NCBI GenBank assembly: GCA_009703445.1 | Contig: WLGA01000059.1 | Location: 1-6,824, forward strand | DNA: 6,824 bases | Origin: Actinomycetota bacterium | Lineage (GTDB): Bacteria > Actinomycetota > Actinomycetes > Actinomycetales > Microbacteriaceae | Reading direction: 5' to 3' | Shown here: positions 1 to 5,234 of the stretch, in pieces | How positions within the stretch are numbered: the first letter of the stretch is position 1 | How the letters are laid out: every line of letters begins with the position of its first letter | Made by a program: the position numbers and the translations under genes | Notes under the pieces: model-generated | Told to the model about the DNA's origin: nothing | What the model saw: only the letters and a program-made list of their open reading frames with translations | Database searches by the model: none

Positions 1-79
1 CCAAGGTCACGTCATCAAGGATTACTTTTTCTCCATGCGCCGTGCGCGCCTTGATCATCTGGTAAATGAAATCAGCCAT
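1..79 (-). CDS. ettA: Energy-dependent translational throttle protein EttA (ABC-F ATPase), N-terminal fragment
   Basis: Only the first 26 codons are in the window; the gene continues beyond the left edge. The peptide starts MADFIYQMIKARTAHGEKVI and continues LDDVTL, which closely matches the conserved EttA N-terminus (MAEFIYQM-KAR-AHGDKVILDDV). EttA is a cytoplasmic ABC-F protein with two ATPase domains that binds the ribosomal E site and couples translation to cellular ATP level; neither ATPase domain is visible here. The ATG at 79-77 fits the family start. Only a weak purine-rich stretch (GAAAG, about 14 nt upstream) could serve as ribosome binding site. An ssb-like gene precedes it on the same strand, the same order as Rv2478c-Rv2477c in mycobacteria, which supports the call. 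The family is recognised from recall; no search was run. Confidence 0.88.
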   Translation of the reverse strand, partial: MADFIYQMIKARTAHGEKVILDDVTL

Positions 80-112
80 GAAAAATCATTCACTTTCGGT
101 AGATTTACCTCA

Positions 113-118
113 AGTTTA
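113..118 (-). promoter_or_regulatory. Possible -10 element for ettA
   Basis: On the minus strand TAAACT (118 to 113) fits TANNNT and lies just downstream of the ssb terminator hairpin. A start about 7 nt further on would give ettA a leader of roughly 27 nt. No convincing -35 hexamer is visible, so this is a weak prediction. Confidence 0.3.
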
Positions 119-127
119 GCCTGAAGG

Positions 128-163
128 GCCGGGTCAGGATTGAGGGGGCGCACCTGACCCGGC
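128..163 (-). terminator. Perfect 11-bp GC-rich hairpin after ssb, likely terminator
   Basis: GCCGGGTCAGG (128-138) and CCTGACCCGGC (153-163) are exact reverse complements around a 14-nt loop. On the minus strand the hairpin begins 15 nt after the ssb stop codon. Nine of the 11 pairs are G-C. No T-run follows on the minus strand and only a weak CTTTC follows on the plus strand, so it is not a classic U-tailed terminator; actinobacteria often have hairpins without a U-tract. The rest of the gap (80-127 and 164-178) shows nothing else apart from the possible ettA promoter. Confidence 0.65.
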
Positions 164-178
164 GGCTTTCATGATTGG

Positions 179-649
179 CTACTTTTTCTTAGCGCCAACT
201 AACTCTGGCTCGGATAGGAACTCTTCGTCTGAGTTATCCACATTTGCAACGCTTTGCGTTACCTCTGGATCAATTGGCTCGGTCTCTCGAACCAAAACAG
301 TTCTCGTGTAGACAGCACTTCCCCAACTCAGATCATGACCAATTGCTTCTGCTTCGATCTCAACCGAGGTTCCGGCGCGTTCGCCGTTATCCCAGTCGCG
401 AACGCGCAACTTGCCGGCCACGAGAATTCGGTCACCCTTCGAGACAGAGGTCGAAGCGTTTATCGCTAGCTGCCTGAAACCGGTAACGGTGAACCAGTTG
501 GTTTCCCCATCGATCCACTTGTTTTGTGATCGATCAAACCTTCGCTGCGAAGAGGCAAGTCGAAACGAGGTGATCGGTAGGCCATCCTGAGTAACCAGAT
601 GGCGTGGTGTCGTCGCAACGAGCCCGGCGACGGAAATTTGTTCTGACAT
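179..649 (-). CDS. Single-stranded DNA-binding protein, SsbB-like paralogue without the acidic tip
   Basis: A 156-aa protein with one SSB-type OB-fold in about residues 1-115. Visible features are the N-terminal strand ISVAGLVATTPRH, a basic/aromatic segment RRFDRSQNKW (36-45), the core strand NWFTVTGFRQLA (51-62) and KGDRILVAGKLRVRDW (71-86), all SSB-like. It should bind ssDNA in replication, repair or recombination. The tail is acidic internally (DNSDEEF, 138-144) but ends GAKKK, lacking the DDDIPF-type tip that canonical SSBs use to recruit partners. This and its position before ettA resemble mycobacterial SSBb (Rv2478c), so it is probably a second SSB and not the essential housekeeping one. 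The start at 649 is chosen because AAAGG lies 6 nt upstream and the OB-fold begins here; a longer ORF from 712 would read through the leader hairpin. Confidence 0.85.
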   Translation of the reverse strand: MSEQISVAGLVATTPRHLVTQDGLPITSFRLASSQRRFDRSQNKWIDGETNWFTVTGFRQLAINASTSVSKGDRILVAGKLRVRDWDNGERAGTSVEIEAEAIGHDLSWGSAVYTRTVLVRETEPIDPEVTQSVANVDNSDEEFLSEPELVGAKKK

Positions 650-655
650 TAGTTG

Positions 656-660
656 CCTTT
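656..660 (-). promoter_or_regulatory. Shine-Dalgarno of the ssb-like gene
   Basis: On the minus strand AAAGG (660 to 656) lies 6 nt before the ATG at 649. It decides between the 649 start and the upstream in-frame ATG at 712. It directly abuts the 3' arm of the hairpin at 661-703. Confidence 0.75.
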
Positions 661-703
661 CTCGAATCACCGTCTGGCGGTTGCCAAGCGGTGTTGATTC
701 GAG
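661..703 (-). promoter_or_regulatory. 43-nt stem-loop in the ssb leader
   Basis: CTCGAATCA (661-669) and TGATTCGAG (695-703) are perfect reverse complements. Inside them CCG (670-672) pairs with CGG (689-691) past a 3-nt bulge, then a small mismatch leads to TGGC (675-678) pairing with GCCA (683-686) around a 4-nt loop. That makes about 16 Watson-Crick pairs. On the minus strand the 3' arm ends at the base before the AAAGG ribosome binding site. A T-run does not follow, so a terminator is unlikely. It may control translation or mRNA stability of ssb, or be an operator with widely spaced half-sites. Structure is seen; function is inferred. Confidence 0.55.
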
Positions 704-718
704 TGTGGCCATTCAGAT

Positions 719-759
719 TCGGCGAGCGCCGACCCATCCTTGTTTCTGTGGAGGGATGG
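719..759 (-). terminator. Two small hairpins directly after msrA, possible weak terminator
   Basis: On the minus strand, right after the msrA stop (762-760), CCATCC (759-754) pairs with GGATGG (739-734) over a 14-nt loop that can close by two further weaker pairs. It is followed by a compact TCGGC-GCTC-GCCGA hairpin (732-719). No T-run follows either. They could end or attenuate msrA transcription, or form part of a structured msrA-ssb spacer with the 661-703 stem-loop. Confidence 0.3.
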
Positions 760-1281
760 TTACTTTACGTAGCTGTGGAAAGCCTGGCGTACCTTGGCCA
801 TCTTTGGTGACACCACCGCGTTGCAGTAGCCTTGGTTTGGATTCTTGGCAAAGAAGTCTTGGTGATACTCCTCACCCATCCAGAAGGTTTCCGCCGGCAC
901 GATCTCGGTGACAAGTTCGCCATCCCAGTGGTCCTTGGCGCGTTCTAGTGCTGTTTCGAAGAGTTCGCGCTGTGATTCGTCGGCATAGAACATTGCGCCT
1001 CGATACTGGGTTCCAACATCGTTGCCCTGTCGGTTTAGCTGGCGCGGGTCGTGCAAGGTGAAGAAGATGTCGAGGATTACCTCTGCCGGGATGACTGTCT
1101 CGTCGAAAATGACGCGCGCTACCTCGGCGTGACCTGTGTTGCCATCGCATACGGCTTCATAGCCCGGGTTATCGATGTGACCACCCATGTAACCAACCTC
1201 TACGTCGGTTACCCCTTTGAACTGCATGTATGAGCTATCTAGGCACCAGAAACAGCCACCGGCGAGAACGAAACTTGTCAT
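760..1281 (-). CDS. msrA: Peptide-methionine (S)-S-oxide reductase MsrA
   Basis: A 173-aa cytoplasmic enzyme that reduces the S-epimer of methionine sulfoxide in proteins and free methionine, restoring oxidised proteins. The active-site motif GGCFWC is at residues 8-13, with Cys10 as the sulfenic-acid-forming nucleophile. GHAEVARVIFD (50-60), HDPRQLNRQGNDVGTQYRGA, EYHQDF and a C-terminal GYC with Cys153 as probable resolving cysteine are all family landmarks; Cys13 and Cys45 are further cysteines. Length is that of a complete single-domain MsrA with no MsrB fusion. Enzymes of this type are recycled by thioredoxin, and a thioredoxin gene lies in the divergent operon. The ATG at 1281 is the only sensible start. 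AGAGG sits 1 nt from it, too close to act as a Shine-Dalgarno, so a leaderless message is likely. Confidence 0.96.
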   Translation of the reverse strand: MTSFVLAGGCFWCLDSSYMQFKGVTDVEVGYMGGHIDNPGYEAVCDGNTGHAEVARVIFDETVIPAEVILDIFFTLHDPRQLNRQGNDVGTQYRGAMFYADESQRELFETALERAKDHWDGELVTEIVPAETFWMGEEYHQDFFAKNPNQGYCNAVVSPKMAKVRQAFHSYVK

Positions 1282-1287
1282 GCCTCT

Positions 1288-1297
1288 AGCCTAGGCT
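1288..1297. promoter_or_regulatory. Palindromic bidirectional -10 element between msrA and the aldo-keto reductase gene
   Basis: AGCCTAGGCT is a perfect 10-bp palindrome at the centre of a 22-bp gap between divergent start codons. On the plus strand it contains TAGGCT (1292-1297) followed by 6 nt and the ATG at 1304. On the minus strand it contains TAGGCT (1293-1288) followed by 6 nt and the ATG at 1281. Both fit TANNNT at the spacing expected when transcription starts at the A of ATG. No good -35 is seen on either side. A repressor site is an alternative or additional reading. Confidence 0.6.
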
Positions 1298-1303
1298 GGT
1301 GTC

Positions 1304-2308
1304 ATGACCTACAAGGCTGATGACACTCGATACGCATCCATGAAATACCGACGCACCGGCAAGAGCGGATTGCTTCTCCCTGAGATTTCACTCGGCCTGT
1401 GGCACAACTTTGGTTCTGTCGACTCCATGCGCAATCAGAAGGCCATTCTGCGCCGCGCATTCGACCTAGGCATCACCCACTTCGACCTGGCCAATAACTA
1501 CGGTCCTATTCCAGGGAGCGCCGAGGAGAACTTCGGCGTGCACTACAAGCGTGACTTCGAGCGTTACCGCGATGAGCTAATCATTTCGACTAAGGCGGGC
1601 TATCACATGTGGGATGGGCCTTATGGCGAGTGGGGCTCTCGCAAGAACCTCCTGTCATCGCTCGACCAGAGCCTAAAGCGAATGCAGCTTGATTATGTCG
1701 ACATCTTCTACAGCCACCGCTTTGACCCAAACACTCCACTTGACGAGACCATGGGCGCTTTGGCTACAGCCGTGCACTCGGGTCGCGCACTTTACGCTGG
1801 AGTGTCCTCTTACGACGCTCACCAGACACGTGAAGCTAAGCGCATCCTGGCTGGGATGGGTGTTCCGCTGCTCATTCACCAGCCTCGCTATTCGATGTTT
1901 GATCGCACCCCCGAGCAGTCGCTGTTCGACACCTTGGGCATGGAGGGCATCGGTTCAATCGTGTTCTCTCCCCTCGCGCAGGGAATGCTTACCGACCGTT
2001 ACCTCTCTGGTTCGGCGCCTAAGGGTTCGCGCGCGGCTCGCAACCACTTCCTTAAGACCACCCAGATTGACCCGACCTATCTAGAGCGAGCCAACGGGCT
2101 CAACAACATTGCTGCAGCGCGCGGCCAGAGCCTTGCCCAACTTGCGTTGACTTGGGTGCTTCGCCAACCAACCGTCACCTCGGCCTTGATTGGTGCAAGC
2201 AGCGTGAAGCAGCTCGAGCAGAACTATGCCGCTCTCAGCGCCCCGACTCTATCCGTGGATGAAATCCGCGCAATTGATGAGTTTGCGGTTCACGGCACCG
2301 GTCGCTAA
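1304..2308 (+). CDS. Aldo/keto reductase, YghZ (L-glyceraldehyde 3-phosphate reductase)-like
   Basis: A 334-aa soluble NADPH-dependent oxidoreductase with an (alpha/beta)8 barrel. The N-terminus (MTYKADDTRYASMKYRRTGK, then SGLLLPEISLGLWHNFG) is diagnostic of the YghZ/AKR14 group related to Kv-beta subunits. The catalytic tetrad is visible as Asp61 and Tyr66 (HFDLANNYG), Lys97 (ISTKAG) and His138 (FYSHRFD). The cofactor-binding end shows FSPLAQGMLTDRYL and SALIGASS. The E. coli relative reduces L-glyceraldehyde 3-phosphate and methylglyoxal; substrate here is inferred only to be a small reactive aldehyde. The start is fixed by homology at the N-terminus; there is no Shine-Dalgarno, and the palindromic -10 lies 6 nt upstream, so translation is probably leaderless. 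The stop TAA directly abuts the next ATG, and this is the first gene of the long plus-strand run. Confidence 0.93.
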   Translation: MTYKADDTRYASMKYRRTGKSGLLLPEISLGLWHNFGSVDSMRNQKAILRRAFDLGITHFDLANNYGPIPGSAEENFGVHYKRDFERYRDELIISTKAGYHMWDGPYGEWGSRKNLLSSLDQSLKRMQLDYVDIFYSHRFDPNTPLDETMGALATAVHSGRALYAGVSSYDAHQTREAKRILAGMGVPLLIHQPRYSMFDRTPEQSLFDTLGMEGIGSIVFSPLAQGMLTDRYLSGSAPKGSRAARNHFLKTTQIDPTYLERANGLNNIAAARGQSLAQLALTWVLRQPTVTSALIGASSVKQLEQNYAALSAPTLSVDEIRAIDEFAVHGTGR

Positions 2309-3256
2309 ATGACCCGGGTCCTGCACCGGAACCCCCTCCTTGGGGCAGCCATGATCATCACGGCTACTTTTCTGTTCGGCTTAAACGGCAGCACCGCAAA
2401 AACCATCATGCAAACTGGCGTGACAGCCGAGCAAATAACCCTGTTTAGATCGCTTTCGGCAGCATTGATTGCCGGCGTTTTTATGTTTGCCCGAAACCGC
2501 TCTTCATTCGCCGTAGCAAATAGGGAGTGGAAATGGTTGGCCGCCCTAGGTTTCGCCGGCGTGGGTCTCATGCAGTGGTCTTATGCCAACGCAGTTGCCA
2601 ATCTGCCAGTGGGTGTTGCGCTTTTGATTCAGTACACGGCCATCATCCTCGTGCCAATCGCCGGGCTAATTCTTTTCAAGACACGTGTATCGAAGCGCCT
2701 GTGGCTTGGAGTTGCCCTGGTGCTGAGCGGACTGGTGGTTGTTTCGCAAATTTGGCAGTCAACCTTGAGTGCTATCGGGCTCGTTTACGGCGCAATCGCG
2801 GCGATTGCAACCACTATTTATTACATGATTGGTGAACACGTCCACAAGACCCGTGACGCCTTCTCAACCTTGTTCTACTCGATGCTCTTTTCGGCACTGA
2901 TGTGGGTTGGCCTAAGCCGATTCTGGGAGTTTGATTTCACCCGCTTTACCGTGCCGCTCGATCTTGGTGGCAACCTTGCCGGAACAGTCATCCCTGCCTG
3001 GGTGCTTTTCGCATGGCTGGGCGTAATGGGTTCATTTGTTCCGCTCTATCTGACCTATGCCGCGCTTCCCCACTTGAGCGCCACCGGGGTTGGAATCTTC
3101 TCGACTACCGAAACAATCTTCGGTTTCCTTTTCGCTTACCTATGGCTAGGTGAGAAAATCGATGGATTACAAACGCTTGGCGGATTGTTAGTGATAGCGG
3201 GCATTGTGATTGCCCAGATCTCAAGGAGAAATGCAGCATGGCAACCATCGAACTAG
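2309..3256 (+). CDS. EamA/DMT-family membrane transporter
   Basis: A 315-aa very hydrophobic protein with about ten predicted membrane helices (roughly 9-27, 42-61, 76-93, 97-114, 115-124 plus flank, 131-147, 153-172, 184-202, 226-250, 258-280 and 286-304; boundaries by eye). It has the two-repeat layout of EamA (RhaT-like) drug/metabolite transporters. The EamA-typical segments YANAVANLPVGVALLIQYT (92-110) and, in the second repeat, YAALPHLSATGVGIFSTTE (250-268) followed by AYLWLGEKI are visible. Such proteins move amino acids or other small metabolites, usually by export, across the cytoplasmic membrane; the substrate cannot be read from sequence. The ATG follows the previous stop with no gap (TAAATG) and no Shine-Dalgarno, implying translational coupling. 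A later ATG at 2351 would cut into helix 1. The last 19 bp overlap the thioredoxin gene. Confidence 0.9.
   Translation: MTRVLHRNPLLGAAMIITATFLFGLNGSTAKTIMQTGVTAEQITLFRSLSAALIAGVFMFARNRSSFAVANREWKWLAALGFAGVGLMQWSYANAVANLPVGVALLIQYTAIILVPIAGLILFKTRVSKRLWLGVALVLSGLVVVSQIWQSTLSAIGLVYGAIAAIATTIYYMIGEHVHKTRDAFSTLFYSMLFSALMWVGLSRFWEFDFTRFTVPLDLGGNLAGTVIPAWVLFAWLGVMGSFVPLYLTYAALPHLSATGVGIFSTTETIFGFLFAYLWLGEKIDGLQTLGGLLVIAGIVIAQISRRNAAWQPSN
3223..3228 (+). promoter_or_regulatory. Shine-Dalgarno of the thioredoxin gene
   Basis: AAGGAG lies 9 nt before the ATG at 3238, inside the 3' end of the transporter gene. It is the strongest ribosome binding site in the window. A closer ATG at 3231 is out of frame. 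Confidence 0.8.
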
Positions 3257-3627
3257 GCGAAAAGACTTTCGGCGACACCGTAGTTTCTGACGGAATGGTC
3301 ATCGTCGACTTCTGGGCTGAATGGTGTGGCCCGTGCCGCCAGTTCGCTCCTATTTTTGAGGAAGCCTCTACCAAGCACCCAGACATCGTTTTCGGCAAAG
3401 TTGACACCGAAGCCGAGAAGCAGCTGGCTGGCGATGCCGGAATCAGTTCTATCCCGACCCTGATGGTGTTCCGTGATGGCATCCTGCTGTACAACCGTGC
3501 CGGAGCCTTGCCTGGTGCGGCTCTTGAAGACCTTATTGCCAAGGTAAAAGAGCTAGACATGGATGAAATCCGCGCCGAAATTGCTAAGCAGGGCGAGGAC
3601 ATCGGCGACCTTTCTGAGACCGAGTAA
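3238..3627 (+). CDS. Thioredoxin
   Basis: A 129-aa cytoplasmic dithiol-disulfide oxidoreductase. The classical active site WCGPC is at residues 29-33 within VDFWAEWCGPCRQFAPIFEE, with Cys30 the attacking and Cys33 the resolving cysteine. The cis-proline is Pro73 in SSIPTLMVF, and the KVDTE strand and FRDG turn are in place. It carries about 20 residues beyond the usual ~106-aa fold, an acidic, helix-prone tail (DMDEIRAEIAKQGEDIGDL). Thioredoxin is reduced by NADPH-dependent thioredoxin reductase (not in this window) and would in turn recycle MsrA, encoded across the divergent promoter. The start overlaps the transporter gene by 19 bp and has its own AAGGAG. The stop overlaps the next start as TAATG. 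Whether this is the main cellular thioredoxin cannot be told. Confidence 0.95.
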   Translation: MATIELGEKTFGDTVVSDGMVIVDFWAEWCGPCRQFAPIFEEASTKHPDIVFGKVDTEAEKQLAGDAGISSIPTLMVFRDGILLYNRAGALPGAALEDLIAKVKELDMDEIRAEIAKQGEDIGDLSETE

Positions 3628-3860
3628 TGGCAAAAATCAGCAATAACTCGATGGCCATGGTGGCCACGGTTAGTTTGGTTGGGGTTTTCGCATCGGCGAT
3701 TGGCTTCTTTAGCCCAGACACTTGCACTGTCGACCAGCTCGAAGGTTGGACCTCTTGTGCGGCAATTCACGAGCAAAGAATTCTGGGCAGTTGGGGCTTC
3801 CTGCTGCTATCGATAATCGGTTTCACGGTTTCGATAGTTCGCATGAAAAAATCGAAATAG
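3627..3860 (+). CDS. Small two-helix membrane protein with a cysteine pair, unknown function
   Basis: I do not recognise this 77-aa protein. It has two hydrophobic segments, about residues 9-29 and 53-71, joined by a polar loop (DTCTVDQLEGWTSCAAIHEQ) containing Cys33 and Cys44, and ends in a basic tail RMKKSK. By the positive-inside rule both ends should be cytoplasmic and the loop outside, where the two cysteines could form a disulfide. The gene starts by TAATG overlap with the thioredoxin stop and has no strong Shine-Dalgarno, so its translation is probably coupled to thioredoxin. That makes it credible as a real gene despite its size. A redox link with thioredoxin is tempting, but thioredoxin is cytoplasmic and the loop is predicted to be on the other face. 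Its stop codon TAG forms part of the putative promoter of the next gene. Confidence 0.75.
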   Translation: MAKISNNSMAMVATVSLVGVFASAIGFFSPDTCTVDQLEGWTSCAAIHEQRILGSWGFLLLSIIGFTVSIVRMKKSK

Positions 3861-3863
3861 ACT
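3858..3863 (+). promoter_or_regulatory. Putative -10 for a leaderless decarboxylase transcript
   Basis: TAGACT fits TANNNT and is followed by 6 nt and then the GTG start at 3870, the same geometry as at the msrA/aldo-keto reductase junction. The first three bases are the stop codon of the preceding gene. No Shine-Dalgarno precedes the GTG, which favours leaderless translation. No clear -35 hexamer is visible. Confidence 0.45.
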
Positions 3864-3869
3864 CGTCGT

Positions 3870-5234
3870 GTGCACAAGCCCAATGACGCGACTGTAGCCC
3901 TTCGCGAGGGCATTTTTGAATACGCCCGCAAACGTCTCGAGTATGACCCAGCGCCCCTAGATGCACCTCAAACATTCGAGTTTCTGTCTGCCCAAGCGGG
4001 CCCTACCGTTACCGAAGAAGGCCTCGGCGGCCTCACCTCCTTGAAGCTCTTCGAGAACGTCTTGGCACCGGCCACGATCTCAACCGACCACCCGGGTTAC
4101 CTCTCGTTCATCCCGTGCGCCCCTACCGAAGCCGCCAAGCTTTTCGACCTCGTAGTCTCTGCCTCGGCGATTTACGGCGGGTCTTGGATGGAAGGTGCCG
4201 GAGCGGTTTACGCCGAGAACGAGGTCCTTGCCTGGTTGGCGAAGGAAGCCGGTCTTCCAGACAGCGCAGGCGGCGTCTTTGTCCAGGGTGGAACACTGGG
4301 AAACCTGAGCGCATTGGTTGCTGCTCGCCATCGAGCTGCCCAGGCACTGAAAGTTATGGGCAAGCGGAAACCCGATTCTTGGAAATTCATCTGCAGCGCC
4401 GAGGCACACTCATCCTTGAAGGCGGCCGCTGCCGTCATGGATGTTGAAATCATAAAGGCAGAGGTCGGCGCTGATGGCCGGTTGCGCGGCGCGGCTGTTC
4501 AAGCTGCCCTAGATGCAGCGGGCGACGGCGTTTTCGCGATTGTTGCCACCGGAGGAACAACCAACTTTGGCATCGTCGATCGTCTTGATGAAATCGGCGC
4601 AATCGCCAACGCAAACGACATCTGGTTCCACGTCGATGGAGCCTATGGCCTAGCCGGCATCCTGGCCGATGTTTCCAAGCCGCTCTTCGCTGGCCTGGAG
4701 CTTGCGGACAGCTTTATCGTTGACCCGCACAAGTGGCTGTTTGCGCCATTCGATGCGTGCGCGCTGATTTATCGCAACCCTGAAAATGGCCGTGATGCTC
4801 ACACTCAGCATGGTGAGTACCTTGAGACTCTCACCGAATCAGGTGACTGGAACCCGAGCGATTACGCCTACAACCTGACTCGTCGACCTCGAGGCTTGCC
4901 TTTGTGGTTCTCGTTGGCAACTCATGGCGTTGGCGCTTACCGCAAGGCGGTTGAGCATAACGTGCTGTTGGCTAGGGAGATCGCCGATGAAATCAACCGC
5001 CGCCCGGGGTTTAGCTTGGTGCGAGAACCAGAACTTTCCGTCGTGGTCTTCACCCGCGATGGTTGGACCATCGATGACTACAACTCCTGGTCTGATCGCC
5101 TTCTTCAGAATGGCATCGCATTCGTAGTGCCGAGCTCTCATCGAGGCGAGCCAAACACTCGGTTTGCGATCGTAAACCCGGAAACCACATTTGAACTATT
5201 GACCCAGATCCTAGATTCAATGGAGACAAAATGA
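3870..5234 (+). CDS. Group II PLP-dependent amino acid decarboxylase, candidate agmatine-forming enzyme
   Basis: A 454-aa fold-type I enzyme of the group II decarboxylases (aromatic-amino-acid, glutamate, diaminobutyrate and related decarboxylases). The PLP-binding Lys288 is in DPHKWLF; Asp256 in HVDGAYG would contact the pyridine nitrogen; His180 in AEAHSS would stack on the ring; GGTLGNLSAL is the phosphate region; Tyr317 in GEYLE aligns with the catalytic-loop tyrosine of DOPA decarboxylase. These indicate an active enzyme that releases CO2 from an amino acid. Substrate is not readable from motifs. Because its stop overlaps aguB (ATGA) and aguA follows, arginine decarboxylation to agmatine is a reasonable inference; an aromatic or acidic amino acid is the alternative. 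The GTG at 3870 is the only possible start: an in-frame stop lies 12 nt upstream and the next ATG is over 100 codons in. Confidence 0.88.
   Translation: MHKPNDATVALREGIFEYARKRLEYDPAPLDAPQTFEFLSAQAGPTVTEEGLGGLTSLKLFENVLAPATISTDHPGYLSFIPCAPTEAAKLFDLVVSASAIYGGSWMEGAGAVYAENEVLAWLAKEAGLPDSAGGVFVQGGTLGNLSALVAARHRAAQALKVMGKRKPDSWKFICSAEAHSSLKAAAAVMDVEIIKAEVGADGRLRGAAVQAALDAAGDGVFAIVATGGTTNFGIVDRLDEIGAIANANDIWFHVDGAYGLAGILADVSKPLFAGLELADSFIVDPHKWLFAPFDACALIYRNPENGRDAHTQHGEYLETLTESGDWNPSDYAYNLTRRPRGLPLWFSLATHGVGAYRKAVEHNVLLAREIADEINRRPGFSLVREPELSVVVFTRDGWTIDDYNSWSDRLLQNGIAFVVPSSHRGEPNTRFAIVNPETTFELLTQILDSMETK
5222..5225 (+). promoter_or_regulatory. Shine-Dalgarno of the amidase gene
   Basis: GGAG lies 5 nt before the ATG at 5231, inside the decarboxylase 3' end. 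It supports the ATG start over the in-frame GTG at 5291. Confidence 0.65.

Noticed and set aside
661..703. TCGAA...TTCGA half-sites resembling an actinobacterial LexA (SOS) box
   Set aside because: The SOS box needs half-sites 4 nt apart (TCGAAC-N4-GTTCGA); here they are more than 25 nt apart and the sixth base differs.
650..712. Upstream ATG giving a 177-aa ssb product
   Set aside because: The extra 21 residues lie before the OB-fold and are encoded by the leader hairpin; the ATG at 649 has AAAGG at a good distance.
661..759. tRNA or other known RNA gene in the msrA-ssb gap
   Set aside because: The hairpins do not form a cloverleaf and I see no T-loop or anticodon arm consensus.
1275..1280. 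TTGTCA as a -35 for the aldo-keto reductase gene
   Set aside because: Only 11 bp separate it from TAGGCT, too short for a normal spacer, and the bases are the start of msrA coding sequence.
3105..3776. 223-aa open frame antisense to the transporter, thioredoxin and small membrane protein genes
   Set aside because: It lies opposite well-supported genes, has no recognisable domain and a low-complexity serine/arginine-rich composition typical of a shadow frame.
4080..4453. Several 70-110-aa open frames on both strands inside the decarboxylase gene
   Set aside because: All overlap a full-length enzyme with intact motifs and have arginine-rich, domain-free translations expected from alternative frames of GC-rich coding DNA.
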